Shown here: piece by piece, positions 1-8,851 of the stretch
Numbering within the stretch: the first letter of the stretch is position 1
Layout: every line of letters starts with the position of its first letter
From: Sutcliffiella rhizosphaerae
Lineage (GTDB): Bacteria; Bacillota; Bacilli; Bacillales; Bacillaceae_I
NCBI RefSeq assembly: GCF_917563925.1
Contig: NZ_CAKJTJ010000034.1
Span: forward strand, 1 to 36,378
DNA length: 36,378 bases
Direction: 5' to 3'
Made by a program: the position numbers and the translations under genes
The notes under the pieces: generated by a model
Database searches by the model: none
What the model saw: the letters and a program-made list of their open reading frames with translations, nothing else
What the model was told of the DNA's origin: nothing

Positions 1-99
1 AGAGGTCACACCCGTTCCCATACCGAACACGGAAGTTAAGCTCTTCAGCGCCGATGGTAGTTGGGGGCTGTCCCCCTGTGAGAGTAGGACGTTGCCAGG
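1..99 (+). rRNA. rrf: 5S ribosomal RNA, 3' part
   Basis: The first ~99 bases match the Bacillus 5S rRNA from the conserved GAGGTCACACCCGTTCCC segment through GAGAGTAGGACG to the 3' end near GCCAGGC. The first ~17 nucleotides lie outside the window. As the last gene of an rRNA operon followed directly by csfB, it corresponds in position to rrnA of B. subtilis. The exact 3' end is uncertain by a few bases. Confidence 0.95.
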
Positions 100-106
100 C
101 AAATGA

Positions 107-143
107 GAAAAACCAGTGCTTTTGAAATAGCGCTGGTTTTTTG
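107..143 (+). terminator. rRNA operon intrinsic terminator
   Basis: AACCAGTGCT (111-120) pairs with AGCGCTGGTT (129-138) around an 8-nt loop, with one G-T pair, and runs into a T tract. It sits just after the 5S rRNA. Confidence 0.85.
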
Positions 144-202
144 TGCGAAGAGAATAGGTTATTGATAAAATGAGTGGGCTAGACTAAAGGGAATTTACGG
201 TT

Positions 203-371
203 TGTCCGAAATACTTCCATTTGTGTCCGAAATATGGGTTGGTATGTCCTAATAATGATTGGATTTGTCCGAATCAGAGAGGGATAAACAAGATATGGGC
301 ATGATAGCAGCAATATTCAGTTATCCGAATTAACAAGTATTGTGTCCGAATGAATGATAAAATTGTCCGAA
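203..371 (+). repeat. Phased array of TGTCCGAA octamers (21-bp period)
   Basis: Seven copies of TGTCCGAA or a one-base variant start at 203, 224, 245 (TGTCCTAA), 266, 322 (TATCCGAA), 343 and 364. Successive distances are 21, 21, 21, 56, 21 and 21 bp. The sequence between copies is not conserved apart from a frequent T before and T after the core. The array fills most of the gene-free 143-679 gap; nothing else is recognisable there up to the csfB promoter. A 66-codon minus-strand reading frame over this stretch (274-474) owes its recurring Ile-Arg-Thr to the 21-bp spacing and is not believed to be a gene. Confidence 0.85.
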
Positions 372-630
372 TCACCAAAAAAGTGCCTGGAATGGCAATA
401 TATGAGTATTGAAATGAACGTACTCCTAATGAAATGATACTGATACTCTCTCTTACAATATCACCCAATCCCAACTTCCTCCCCGTCTCGTCTTATGCTT
501 ATCGAGGTTAGTTATGACGCCTTTCGCTTTTATATACTGCTCTTTTTTTTCATTCCAAGACAAACACAGACTAGTAGGCTTAACATACAATAGATGTAGG
601 AGTTTGATAGGATGTTAATCTGCTATTTTG

Positions 631-658
631 GTATACAAAAGTTTATTTTGGTTAGAAT
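631..658 (+). promoter_or_regulatory. Sigma-F type promoter of csfB
   Basis: GTATA at 631-635, then 14 bases, then GGTTAGAAT at 650-658, which fits the sigma-F -10 pattern GGNNANANT at every fixed position. It lies 21 bp before the csfB start. csfB is a known sigma-F target in B. subtilis. Confidence 0.8.
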
Positions 659-679
659 AATGGATGGAGGTGGGGAAAA

Positions 680-880
680 TTGAAGTCAGCCATTCATTCT
701 TCAGCGGGGAAAATATGTATTGTATGTGAAGAAGAGAAACAAAGAGGGATTCATTTATACACCGAGTATATATGCACAGAATGTGAAGGGGCAATGCTTC
801 AGACAGATGTAAAAGATCCGATGTATAAGTTTTATTTACAACAGCTTAGGAAGGTTATCATTCCAAAGATTTATTCGTAA
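680..880 (+). CDS. csfB: Anti-sigma-G factor Gin (CsfB)
   Basis: This 66-residue protein has two CxxC pairs (Cys13/Cys16 and Cys32/Cys35), the zinc-knuckle arrangement of Gin/CsfB (64 aa in B. subtilis). In that family it binds sigma-G, and sigma-E in the mother cell, to prevent premature late-sporulation transcription. The start is a TTG preceded by GGAGGTGGGG at 666-675; no in-frame ATG fits. A sigma-F promoter is directly upstream and an intrinsic terminator directly downstream, so it is a single-gene forespore unit. The position right after the rRNA operon is the same as in B. subtilis, but the next genes there (xpaC, yaaN) are absent here. Confidence 0.88.
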   Translation: MKSAIHSSAGKICIVCEEEKQRGIHLYTEYICTECEGAMLQTDVKDPMYKFYLQQLRKVIIPKIYS

Positions 881-882
881 CA

Positions 883-915
883 ACAAAAGTCCTTTTATGA
901 GGGCTTTTGTTTTTT
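883..915 (+). terminator. csfB terminator
   Basis: ACAAAAGTCC (883-892) pairs with GGGCTTTTGT (901-910), followed by a T-rich tract. It starts 2 bp after the csfB stop codon. Confidence 0.85.
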
Positions 916-982
916 ATATAAGGAAGTTTTATAGTTGAAAAGTAATCCTTGTTGTCGACTATTAGTCTGGTTCGCTATCCGT

Positions 983-988
983 TATAAT
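983..988 (+). promoter_or_regulatory. Possible sigma-A -10 element of yaaO
   Basis: A perfect TATAAT lies 36 bp before the yaaO start, after the csfB terminator. No good -35 hexamer is visible at 16-18 bp, so the promoter call is tentative. Confidence 0.45.
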
Positions 989-1023
989 AGTACTAAGTCA
1001 ATTGTTTGAGGGATGTGCAATAA

Positions 1024-2472
1024 GTGAATCAACATAGAGCTCCATTGTTTGAGGGGTTAAAAAACCATTGGGAAGGTCTCCCGGTGTCTGGGCATGTACC
1101 TGGCCATAAGTATGGAGACATTTTCCCGGAACAAGCAAAGGGTTATTTTCAGGAATTATTAAAGTTAGATGCAACGGAGATTTCTGGATTGGATGATCTT
1201 CATGATCCAGATGGAATAATAGATGAAGCGCAAAAACTAACAGCTGCATTATATGGTGCGGATCACAGCTTTTTCCTTGTAAATGGATCGACTGTAGGAA
1301 ATTTGGCGATGATCTTAGCGACATGTCGGCGGGGAAGCAAGGTGCTAGTACAGCGAAATTGTCATAAGTCCATCATAAATGGGGTGGAGCTAGCAGGAGC
1401 TGAACCGGTTTTTTTGGCTTGTGAATTTGATACAGTGGTTGGTGTAGCCACTTCTCCTTCCATTAAAAATTTAAAGGAAGCCTTATGCACGATGGGGGAT
1501 ATCAGTGCTGTTATCCTAACAAGCCCGAATTATTATGGACTGTCGATGGAGTTAGAAAAGAGCATTCAAATCATTCATGAGTTTAAAGTTCCCGTATTAG
1601 TGGACGAAGCACATGGGGCTCATTTTGTTTTAGGGGAGCCATTTCCGATATCTGCTTTAGATCTGGGGGCGGATGTGGTTGTCCATTCTGCTCATAAAAC
1701 ATTGCCTGCGATGACAATGGGGTCATTTTTACATTTGAAGGGACAGTGGGTAAAAAGAGAAAAGGTTGCCTACTATTTGAGAATGTTACAATCAAGTAGT
1801 CCATCCTATCCCATTATGGCCTCTTTGGATTTGGCGAGGTTCTATCTTGCTTCTTTTACAAAAGACAAGATTGAAAATTTATTAAAAGATATAGAAGAGC
1901 TTGTGTCTCTCATTAAGGGAATAGATGGAGTGGAAGTTGTCGATTCATATGATAAGAGCGTAAAAAAGGATCCGTTAAAATTGATTCTCCGTTCCACAGA
2001 GGGAGTTAGTGGATTTACGCTACAAAAGTCTCTGGAAAAAGAGGGGCTTTATGTGGAATTAGCTGATTCACAGAATGTGTTAATTGTGCTGCCACTAGCA
2101 GTTTCTGAGAAGAAACATGATATGATAGAGACAATAAAAAAAGCTGCATATCATTTGAAGAAAGAAACTGACAAGCATATACCTGTATTGTTCCCGCCAC
2201 CGTCAAAAGAAACCATTCAATTAGAGATTCCTCTTGCGGAGCAGCCACTATTTCAAGTGGTGAAATGTCCACTGGATCAAGTGGAAGGGAAAGTTGCCGC
2301 AGAAGCGATTGTTCCTTATCCACCAGGCATCCCTGTTTTACTTAAAGGGGAGAAAGTGACAAAAGAAACGATGGACTATATAAAAGAACTCCACCGTCTA
2401 GGTGCTAGGTTTCAGGGAAATGATTTAGTAAACACAAATTATTTATATATATATAAGAAAGAAAAGGAGTAA
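1024..2472 (+). CDS. yaaO: Orn/Lys/Arg decarboxylase family protein YaaO
   Basis: The 482-residue protein is a fold-type I PLP enzyme of the Orn/Lys/Arg decarboxylase group. Visible landmarks are [10 protein letters not shown] near the N-terminus, the PLP-ring motif DEAHGAHF starting at Asp194, and [10 protein letters not shown] with the presumed Schiff-base lysine at Lys225. The C-terminal ~120 residues match the small domain of the family (PYPPGIPVL motif). Substrate (lysine, arginine or ornithine) cannot be told from sequence. GTG start at 1024 after GAGGGATG. It ends 7 bp before tmk, so the two are probably co-transcribed, as in B. subtilis. Confidence 0.88.
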   Translation: MNQHRAPLFEGLKNHWEGLPVSGHVPGHKYGDIFPEQAKGYFQELLKLDATEISGLDDLHDPDGIIDEAQKLTAALYGADHSFFLVNGSTVGNLAMILATCRRGSKVLVQRNCHKSIINGVELAGAEPVFLACEFDTVVGVATSPSIKNLKEALCTMGDISAVILTSPNYYGLSMELEKSIQIIHEFKVPVLVDEAHGAHFVLGEPFPISALDLGADVVVHSAHKTLPAMTMGSFLHLKGQWVKREKVAYYLRMLQSSSPSYPIMASLDLARFYLASFTKDKIENLLKDIEELVSLIKGIDGVEVVDSYDKSVKKDPLKLILRSTEGVSGFTLQKSLEKEGLYVELADSQNVLIVLPLAVSEKKHDMIETIKKAAYHLKKETDKHIPVLFPPPSKETIQLEIPLAEQPLFQVVKCPLDQVEGKVAAEAIVPYPPGIPVLLKGEKVTKETMDYIKELHRLGARFQGNDLVNTNYLYIYKKEKE

Positions 2473-2479
2473 ACGGCTT

Positions 2480-3118
2480 GTGAAAGGATTATTTATTACA
2501 TTCGAAGGACCAGAAGGAGCAGGTAAGACCTCTGTTATTCAGAAGTTGGCAGAGGAGCTAAAGTACAGGAATTATCCGGTGATATTGACACGCGAACCTG
2601 GTGGAATTGCGATAGCCGAGCAAATTAGAAGTGTTATTCTGGATTGCAATAATACAGAGATGGATGCGAGGACAGAGGCATTATTATATGCTGCGGCACG
2701 CCGCCAGCATCTCGTGGAAAGAGTCATTCCGGCGCTTGAGGAGAAGAAGATAGTCCTGTGTGACCGTTTTATTGACAGTTCCCTTGCATACCAGGGCTTT
2801 GCAAGAGAAATTGGTGTGGAGGATGTGCTTAGTATCAATGAATTTGCTACGGAAAAAACGCTTCCATCATTGACTATTTATTTTGATATTGATCCTGAAG
2901 CAGGACTTAAGCGGATTGCAGCGAATAATAAACGTGAAATCAATCGTTTGGATCAAGAAGAGTTAGATTTTCACTACCGAGTAAAAGCTGGGTATGATCT
3001 TGTAAGGGAGAAATATAAAGATAGATTTATTGTTGTTGATGCATCCAAGGATTTTGACTCTGTATATGAAAAAACAAAGAACGTAATTGTAACTTTTTTA
3101 TCGGAAAATGGGTATTAA
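2480..3118 (+). CDS. tmk: Thymidylate kinase
   Basis: This 212-residue protein phosphorylates dTMP to dTDP with ATP. The Walker A loop GPEGAGKT spans residues 10-17, the DRF motif of thymidylate kinases is at 95-97 ([13 protein letters not shown]), and TREPGG occurs near residue 37. The length equals the B. subtilis enzyme. GTG start at 2480; the nearest Shine-Dalgarno-like AAGGAG lies at the end of yaaO (2463-2468), suggesting translational dependence on it. No terminator separates it from yaaO, and a new promoter appears before darA. Confidence 0.95.
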   Translation: MKGLFITFEGPEGAGKTSVIQKLAEELKYRNYPVILTREPGGIAIAEQIRSVILDCNNTEMDARTEALLYAAARRQHLVERVIPALEEKKIVLCDRFIDSSLAYQGFAREIGVEDVLSINEFATEKTLPSLTIYFDIDPEAGLKRIAANNKREINRLDQEELDFHYRVKAGYDLVREKYKDRFIVVDASKDFDSVYEKTKNVIVTFLSENGY

Positions 3119-3155
3119 TAAAGTATTAGCTAAGTAAAAATATTATTTACCAGAT

Positions 3156-3184
3156 TTGAAATAATGAAGTCACACCTATTTAAT
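3156..3184 (+). promoter_or_regulatory. Putative sigma-A promoter of darA
   Basis: TTGAAA at 3156-3161, 17-bp spacer, TTTAAT at 3179-3184, 26 bp before the darA start. Confidence 0.45.
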
Positions 3185-3189
3185 GGTAA

Positions 3190-3540
<351 letters not shown>

Positions 3541-3543
3541 CAT

Positions 3544-3571
3544 AAAAAGCGGCTGAAAAAGCTGCTTTTTT
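3544..3571 (+). terminator. darA terminator
   Basis: AAAAAGCGGC (3544-3553) pairs with GCTGCTTTTT (3561-3570) around TGAAAAA, running into T's. Confidence 0.75.
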
Positions 3572-3692
3572 CAAGACTCTTTTCGTTACTTTACTACTCG
3601 TGGTTTAAGAATAGTCACAAATAGGTTTGCCAACACAGCCTGTAAAAAAATTACTCTTAGGTAAAGAGGTACTAGGGAGATGGACGTCGGCC

Positions 3693-4133
3693 ATGAAAAT
3701 AGCCACCGATATTCGTACAAGTTTAGATAAAGGGAGAATGGACCAAAGAGGTACTCAATCTTCCGGCATAGCATTTGGTTCGGTCATGCAAAAGCATTCA
3801 AGCAAATTGCACTCCCAGCAGCTACAAGCACTAATGAAAGAAATCGATTTAGCAGGAAATCGCCTAGGCAATTCGCGATCTTTTCAGGATTTGGCTAAAT
3901 ATAAAACATTAGTGAAACGATTTATGGAAGAAGCAGTCGAATTTGGTATGGAATTAAATCAGACCAATCATTGGACAAATGATGGACAAGCAAGGCCGCT
4001 TCATGTTGTGAAACAGGTCGATGATGAATTGATAAGCCTCACGGAACAAGTAATGAACCAAGAGGAATCAAGAATAAACATATTAAGCAGTATTGGTGAG
4101 ATAAAAGGTTTGCTCATCAATTTATATATGTAA
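3693..4133 (+). CDS. yaaR: YaaR family protein (DUF327)
   Basis: A 146-residue helical protein of the YaaR family; function unknown. It starts MKIATDIRTSLD and ends in the conserved GEIKGLLINLY. The frame is open upstream to a TTG at 3627, which would add 22 residues. I chose ATG 3693 because it gives 146 residues, the B. subtilis length, and has AGGGAGATGG at 3674-3683. It is followed 8 bp later by holB, conserved in Bacillaceae. No membrane segment or catalytic motif is visible. Confidence 0.85.
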   Translation: MKIATDIRTSLDKGRMDQRGTQSSGIAFGSVMQKHSSKLHSQQLQALMKEIDLAGNRLGNSRSFQDLAKYKTLVKRFMEEAVEFGMELNQTNHWTNDGQARPLHVVKQVDDELISLTEQVMNQEESRINILSSIGEIKGLLINLYM

Positions 4134-4141
4134 GTTAGTGA

Positions 4142-5143
4142 GTGATAGCTTTGATTACTAGTTGGTCTGCATTACAAAGTCAGCCTACTGTTGCAAGAAT
4201 TGTTATGAATAGCTTGGAGAGAAACAGGATTGCCCATGCCTATCTATTAGATGGAATGAAAGGGACAGGCAAGAAAGAGGTTAGCTATTTATTTGCTAAA
4301 AGTTTGTTATGTAAGAATCGTAATGGTGTTAACCCATGTCTCACCTGCTCCAATTGTAAGCGGATAGATTCCAGGAACCATCCAGACGTGCATGTGGTGG
4401 AACCAGATGGGAATTCTATTAAAAAACAACAAATACAATTTTTGCAGGAAGAGTTTTCGAAAACCGGTTTAGAATCGAAACGAAAAATTTATATTATTGA
4501 GCATGCAGATAAAATGACAATAAATGCAGCCAATAGTCTATTAAAATTCCTAGAGGAACCAAACCAGGAAACGTTTGCATTTTTACTTACGGAAAATGTT
4601 AATCTAATGTTAAATACTATTATTTCTAGATGTCAGCCACTTTCCTTCCGTGCATTGACATCAGAAGGTCTCGTAGAAAAACTGGTGGCAGAAGGGATTT
4701 CACTTCCATTGGCAAAATCAGCTGCTGCGCTCACAAATAGTTTGGAGGAAGCAGTAGAACTATGTCGAGATGATTGGTTTGCGCTGGCAAGAAGCTTAGT
4801 GATAAAATTGTATGAAGCGATATTTACTCGTCCTAAAGCATCATTGCTGTTAATACAGGAAAAGTGGATGCCACACTTTTCCGAGAGAAAGCAATTGGAG
4901 ATAGGTTTAGATTTAATGCTTTATATTTATAAAGATATGCTTTATGCTCAGTTAGCGAAAGAGGAACAGATGGTGTTTGTCGACGAAAGAGAACGTATTC
5001 AGAAGTTGGCGCTCCAAACGACTCAACAGCGTGTAACCGAGCATTTATCCTATATATTGCAAAGTAAGTCTCGGTTAGCATCTAATGTGAATCCGCACCT
5101 TCTCATGGAACATTTAGCGTTAAACTTGCAGGAGGGATATTAG
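4142..5143 (+). CDS. holB: DNA polymerase III delta' subunit
   Basis: This 333-residue clamp-loader subunit helps load the beta clamp during replication. It has a degenerate P-loop (GMKGTGKKE), a zinc module with four cysteines (CKNRNGVNPCLTCSNC), the segment NAANSLLKFLEEP and the sensor-1 region IISRCQ, all typical of delta'. GTG start at 4142; a TTG three codons on (4151) is an alternative, and the Shine-Dalgarno is weak (TTAGTGAG). The stop at 5141-5143 lies 1 bp before the TTG of ricT, indicating translational coupling. Confidence 0.93.
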   Translation: MIALITSWSALQSQPTVARIVMNSLERNRIAHAYLLDGMKGTGKKEVSYLFAKSLLCKNRNGVNPCLTCSNCKRIDSRNHPDVHVVEPDGNSIKKQQIQFLQEEFSKTGLESKRKIYIIEHADKMTINAANSLLKFLEEPNQETFAFLLTENVNLMLNTIISRCQPLSFRALTSEGLVEKLVAEGISLPLAKSAAALTNSLEEAVELCRDDWFALARSLVIKLYEAIFTRPKASLLLIQEKWMPHFSERKQLEIGLDLMLYIYKDMLYAQLAKEEQMVFVDERERIQKLALQTTQQRVTEHLSYILQSKSRLASNVNPHLLMEHLALNLQEGY

Positions 5144-5144
5144 T

Positions 5145-5972
5145 TTGTATGAAGTAGTGGGAGTACGATTTAAAAAAGCAGGAAAAATATATTATTTTGA
5201 CCCAAATGGGCTTGATATAACTGACAATGAGTATGTTATTGTCGAAACGGTGCGAGGCGTAGAATTTGGTAAAGCAGTTCTTGGTAAGAAAAAGGTAGAA
5301 GAGAACGATGTCGTGCTTCCGTTGAAAAAAGTGCTCCGTATTGCTGATCCAAAAGATCGTCTAATTGTGGAAGAGAATAAAAAAGCCGCAACAGAAGCAT
5401 TTGATGTCTGTTTTTCAAAAGTGAATGACCACGGATTAGATATGAAGCTAGTCGATGTGGAATATACCTTTGATCGCAATAAAATCATCTTTTATTTTAC
5501 CGCTGACGGAAGAGTCGATTTCAGAGAGCTTGTCAAAGACCTTGCTTCGATATTCCGTACGAGGATTGAGCTAAGACAGATTGGTGTAAGGGATGAAGCA
5601 AAACTTCTTGGTGGTATTGGGCCATGTGGCCGTATGCTTTGCTGTTCCACATTTTTAGGTGATTTTGAACCTGTCTCCATTAAGATGGCTAAGGACCAGA
5701 ATTTGTCGTTAAACCCTTCTAAAATATCTGGGTTGTGTGGGCGACTTATGTGTTGTCTAAAATATGAGAATGATGAATATGAGTCTGCAAAAGAGCAGCT
5801 ACCCGATTTGGATGAGGTCATTCAAACACCAAATGGAGCAGGTCGAGTAGTCGGACTTAATTTACTCGAGCGTGTCCTGCAGGTGGAGCTTTCTGGGAAT
5901 GATCGAGTGGTTGAATATTCACTTGATGAACTGATGCAAGAGGGTGCTGTATCAACGCAAGCCACAGATTAA
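5145..5972 (+). CDS. ricT: RicT (YaaT), PSP1-domain iron-sulfur protein
   Basis: The 275-residue protein matches YaaT/RicT almost end to end, including the same length. In B. subtilis it forms the Y complex with YlbF and YmcA, which carries [4Fe-4S] clusters, guides RNase Y-dependent mRNA cleavage and is needed for sporulation, competence and biofilm formation. Cysteines cluster in GPCGRMLCCS (Cys161, 166, 167) and GLCGRLMCC (Cys198, 203, 204). The start is TTG at 5145 with GGAGGG inside the holB end. The next gene, yabA, follows after 12 bp. Confidence 0.93.
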   Translation: MYEVVGVRFKKAGKIYYFDPNGLDITDNEYVIVETVRGVEFGKAVLGKKKVEENDVVLPLKKVLRIADPKDRLIVEENKKAATEAFDVCFSKVNDHGLDMKLVDVEYTFDRNKIIFYFTADGRVDFRELVKDLASIFRTRIELRQIGVRDEAKLLGGIGPCGRMLCCSTFLGDFEPVSIKMAKDQNLSLNPSKISGLCGRLMCCLKYENDEYESAKEQLPDLDEVIQTPNGAGRVVGLNLLERVLQVELSGNDRVVEYSLDELMQEGAVSTQATD

Positions 5973-5984
5973 GAGGTGGAAAAC

Positions 5985-6353
5985 TTGGACAAGAAAGAAA
6001 TTTTCGATTCTGTCAGCAACATGGAAGAGCAGATTGGACATTTATACAAACAGCTCGGTGAATTAAAAGAGCATCTTGCCCTTATAATAGAAGAAAATAA
6101 CAGTGTGCTGGTGGAAAATAGTCATCTTCGGAATCGCCTTGAACAGATGACGGCAAAAGAGAACAATCCGCCTTCCTCCACCAAATCGAAGCGTAAAAAA
6201 GAGGAACAAAACAAACAAACCGATATTGGTGAGGGTTATGACAACTTGGCAAGATTGTATCAGGAAGGATTTCATATTTGTAACCTGAATTTCGGTAGTC
6301 CCCGAAAAGAAGGAGATTGTATGTTTTGCCTTTCTTTCCTTAATAAAAAGTAG
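5985..6353 (+). CDS. yabA: Replication initiation control protein YabA
   Basis: This 122-residue protein has an N-terminal leucine-zipper-like coiled coil (residues ~5-60), a charged linker (Lys/Glu/Gln-rich, ~65-85) and a C-terminal zinc-binding region with His and three Cys (HIC ... GDCMFC). In B. subtilis YabA binds DnaA and the DnaN clamp and limits re-initiation at oriC. The start is TTG 5985, giving MDKKE as in B. subtilis, with AAGAGGTGG at 5971-5979. A GTG at 5976 would add three residues but overlaps that ribosome binding site. An intrinsic terminator follows. Confidence 0.9.
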   Translation: MDKKEIFDSVSNMEEQIGHLYKQLGELKEHLALIIEENNSVLVENSHLRNRLEQMTAKENNPPSSTKSKRKKEEQNKQTDIGEGYDNLARLYQEGFHICNLNFGSPRKEGDCMFCLSFLNKK

Positions 6354-6354
6354 T

Positions 6355-6393
6355 AAGTCGCTTCTCTCGTAAGAGTGGGCGGCTTTATTTTTG
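6355..6393 (+). terminator. yabA operon terminator
   Basis: AAGTCGC (6355-6361) pairs with GCGGCTT (6379-6385), with an inner CTC/GAG, followed by TATTTTTG. Confidence 0.75.
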
Positions 6394-6419
6394 TTGGAAG
6401 CACACACACCACAAAGCTT

Positions 6420-6428
6420 TGATATAAT
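6420..6428 (+). promoter_or_regulatory. Extended -10 promoter candidate of yabB
   Basis: TG-A-TATAAT at 6420-6428 is a perfect extended -10. No -35 hexamer is recognisable. It lies 104 bp before yabB. Confidence 0.45.
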
Positions 6429-6531
6429 AATGAAGGATGTTTTTACGAATGTTTCACGCCTTATTATCCAATGCTAAAGCCTAAAAACCAAAAGACCAAC
6501 AGCTAGCAAAGAACTAGGTAGGAAAGGATTT

Positions 6532-7290
6532 ATGACAATGATTGAACTTATAGGCGATGAAAGGCTGGATTATTTACTAGCTGAAGATCTTCGGATTATT
6601 CAAAGTCCTTCTGTTTTTTCTTTTTCCCTAGATGCGGTACTCCTAGCCCAATTTGCATATGTGCCCATCCAAAAGGGAAACATCGTGGATTTATGTTCAG
6701 GAAACGGAATTATTCCATTATTATTAAGTCAACGAACAAAAGGGAACATTACTGGAGTGGAGATTCAGGAGCGGCTTGCTGATATGGCCCGCAGAAGTAT
6801 CTCATACAATCAGCTTGAGGACAGATTGCGTGTTCTGGAAATGGACTTGAAGGACTTGCCTAAATTACTAAAAAACAAAAAATTTGATGTGGTCACCTGC
6901 AACCCACCATATTTTCCTTTAACTGAAAACGGGGAAAAAATTAATGCAAATGTTCATTATGCCCTTGCTCGTCACGAGATTGCTTGTACGTTAGAGGATG
7001 TAGTAAAGGTGAGCAGTCAAATTGTGAAGCAAGGTGGCAAGGTCGCTTTTGTCCATCGGCCAGGGAGAATGTTGGATATCGTCACCTTAATGAGAAAATA
7101 CGATATTGAACCGAAGCGTCTTCAATTTGTGCATGCAAAATTAGGGAAGCCAGCAAACACTTTATTAATAGAAGGAATAAAACAAGGCAATCGGGATTTA
7201 ACTATCTTACCACCTCTACTCGTCTATGATGAACAGGGAGAATATACTCCAGAGGTGAAAAAGATGCTATTTGGAGAGAGTAAAGATTAA
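6532..7290 (+). CDS. yabB: tRNA1(Val) (adenine(37)-N6)-methyltransferase family protein YabB
   Basis: The 252-residue protein is a class I SAM-dependent methyltransferase of the TrmN6-like family. The SAM loop is seen in [14 protein letters not shown] (around residue 50) and the N6-adenine signature NPPY begins at Asn124. The protein begins with a family-typical [17 protein letters not shown]-type segment. The target is inferred from the family and not demonstrated. ATG 6532 after AGGAAAGG. In B. subtilis the GIY-YIG gene yazA lies between yabB and rsmI; here only 36 bp separate them. Confidence 0.88.
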   Translation: MTMIELIGDERLDYLLAEDLRIIQSPSVFSFSLDAVLLAQFAYVPIQKGNIVDLCSGNGIIPLLLSQRTKGNITGVEIQERLADMARRSISYNQLEDRLRVLEMDLKDLPKLLKNKKFDVVTCNPPYFPLTENGEKINANVHYALARHEIACTLEDVVKVSSQIVKQGGKVAFVHRPGRMLDIVTLMRKYDIEPKRLQFVHAKLGKPANTLLIEGIKQGNRDLTILPPLLVYDEQGEYTPEVKKMLFGESKD

Positions 7291-7326
7291 TGGCTAGATA
7301 AATGTATGGAAAGGGAGGGATATAAC

Positions 7327-8214
7327 ATGGAACTATGGCAGCAAAATAGTTTTTCAGACACCTATACGTTAGGAAGATTGTACTTGGTGCCGACACCAAT
7401 AGGAAATTTGGAAGACATTACATATCGTTCCTTACGGATATTAAAAGAAGTGGATTTTATTGCTGCTGAAGATACGAGGCAAACGAAAAAATTATGTAAT
7501 TATTTCGATATAACAACCCCTCTTATTAGCTACCACGAACATAATAAGGAACAAAGTGGGAGAAAAATTATTGACCTTTTAAGGGATGGAAAGAATGTTG
7601 GCCTTGTCAGTGATGCAGGGATGCCATCCATTTCTGACCCTGGATATGAAATCGTGACCGAAGCCTTGTCAGAAAAGCTTTATGTAGTACCATTACCTGG
7701 AGCTAATGCGGCTATCACCGCTTTAGTTGCGTCAGGTCTAGTGTCTCAGCCCTTTTACTTTTATGGCTTTTTAAATCGTCATAAAAAAGAGAAAAAGAAT
7801 GAGCTGGAAAAGTTAAAAAAAATGCAAGATACTTTCATTCTGTACGAATCTCCTCATCGCCTGAAAGATACATTAAGTGTGATGCTGGAGGTACTTGGTG
7901 ACAGATCTATTGTTGTGAGCAGGGAACTGACAAAAAAGTTTGAGGAATTTTCAAGAGGGAAGATTTCAGATGTGTTGGCACTGTATGAAGAACAGGGAAT
8001 AAAGGGAGAGTGCTGCCTGATTATTGAAGGAAGCAATGAAGAACTCCTGATAGAAGAGGATATGTGGTGGCAAAAACTTTCCTTGGAAGAACATGTACAA
8101 CACTACATTGATACAGAAGATGTTTCATCTAAAGAAGCAATAAAGACAGTGTCTAAAGAACGAAACCTACCAAAACGAGATGTTTATCAGGCCTATCATG
8201 TTCAACAAAATTAA
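7327..8214 (+). CDS. rsmI: 16S rRNA (cytidine(1402)-2'-O)-methyltransferase RsmI
   Basis: A 295-residue member of the tetrapyrrole-methylase superfamily that methylates C1402 of 16S rRNA in the decoding centre. Landmarks are LVPTPIGNLEDIT (SAM-binding entry), AAEDTRQTKKL, SDAGMPSISDPG and LPGANAAITAL. The frame is open to an ATG at 7306, but AGGGAGG at 7313-7319 places the start at ATG 7327. It ends about 45 bp before the converging abrB terminator; no clear separate terminator is seen, so the abrB hairpin may serve both. Confidence 0.93.
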   Translation: MELWQQNSFSDTYTLGRLYLVPTPIGNLEDITYRSLRILKEVDFIAAEDTRQTKKLCNYFDITTPLISYHEHNKEQSGRKIIDLLRDGKNVGLVSDAGMPSISDPGYEIVTEALSEKLYVVPLPGANAAITALVASGLVSQPFYFYGFLNRHKKEKKNELEKLKKMQDTFILYESPHRLKDTLSVMLEVLGDRSIVVSRELTKKFEEFSRGKISDVLALYEEQGIKGECCLIIEGSNEELLIEEDMWWQKLSLEEHVQHYIDTEDVSSKEAIKTVSKERNLPKRDVYQAYHVQQN

Positions 8215-8258
8215 GCAGTTTTAATTTCGGTTTCGTATAACATTACAGGCTTTAAATC

Positions 8259-8304
8259 AAAAAAAGCTCCCAGCAAGTCAGTTAATTCGACTTCCTGGGA
8301 GCTT
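8259..8304 (-). terminator. abrB terminator, possibly bidirectional
   Basis: AGCTCCCAG (8265-8273) pairs with CTGGGAGCT (8294-8302), with further pairing inside (AAGTC/GACTT). On the minus strand it ends in a long T tract directly after abrB. On the + strand it is followed by a weaker TTC tract, so it may also limit rsmI transcription. Confidence 0.8.
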
Positions 8305-8310
8305 CTATCA

Positions 8311-8592
8311 TTATTTTGCTTGCAAGTTGTTTTGGATTTCTTGGATGATTTTCTCTGCACCTTCACGGCTAAGGATGATTTTACCTTCAGCAAGAGTAAG
8401 GTTGTTGTCGGAAACTTCACCTGTTACTTGACAAGTCATGTTAGGCTTGTATTTTTTCAAGATGATTTTTTCGTCATCTACATAAATTTCTAATGCATCT
8501 TTCTCCGCAATTCCTAAAGTTCTACGAAGCTCGATTGGAATAACCACGCGTCCTAGTTCATCAACTTTACGTACAATACCTGTAGATTTCAT
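8311..8592 (-). CDS. abrB: Transition-state regulator AbrB
   Basis: A 93-residue DNA-binding protein. The N-terminal SpoVT/AbrB swapped-hairpin domain covers residues 1-53 (STGIVRKVDELGRVVIPIE, LRRTLGIAEKDALEIYVD) and is nearly identical to B. subtilis AbrB; the C-terminal ~40 residues form the multimerisation domain. AbrB represses post-exponential genes, including spoVG in this window, until Spo0A~P shuts it off. The open frame extends upstream to 8802, but the ATG at 8592 follows AGAGGGGAA and gives the family start. B. subtilis begins two residues earlier; that codon is TTA here. Two promoter candidates and three perfect 0A boxes lie upstream. Confidence 0.96.
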   Translation of the reverse strand: MKSTGIVRKVDELGRVVIPIELRRTLGIAEKDALEIYVDDEKIILKKYKPNMTCQVTGEVSDNNLTLAEGKIILSREGAEKIIQEIQNNLQAK

Positions 8593-8656
8593 TAATAAAT
8601 TCCCCTCTCTATTATTCAATAATTGTAATTCTATAAATCTATCATTTTCGCCATTA

Positions 8657-8664
8657 TTCGACAA
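8657..8664 (-). promoter_or_regulatory. Spo0A box downstream of the proximal abrB promoter
   Basis: A perfect TTGTCGAA on the minus strand, about 16-23 bp downstream of the -10 of the proximal promoter, the same arrangement as the repressing 0A site of B. subtilis abrB. Confidence 0.8.
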
Positions 8665-8679
8665 ACCTAATGTGGTTTT

Positions 8680-8708
8680 ATCATAACAATTTTTACAAAT
8701 TTCGTCAA
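8680..8708 (-). promoter_or_regulatory. Proximal sigma-A promoter of abrB
   Basis: Minus strand: TTGACG (8708-8703), 17-bp spacer, TATGAT (8685-8680). Confidence 0.7.
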
Positions 8709-8851
8709 GAAATTTATTTGAAAATATTTGTATTTCTAATAAAATTTGTATGATAATTTGTAACAAACCGCTTTGTAGCAAAGGTTTACCAATGTTGGCC
8801 ACTGGTTTACATTTACATTTACTTACTTATTTTGAATAGAATACAAACTCT

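Noticed and set aside
274-474. 66-codon minus-strand frame with repeated Ile-Arg-Thr every seven residues
   Set aside because: The heptad pattern is a by-product of TGTCCGAA spaced 21 bp. There is no ribosome binding site, and part of the array lies outside the frame.
6063-6407. 114-codon minus-strand frame
   Set aside because: It is a shadow of yabA and crosses its terminator.
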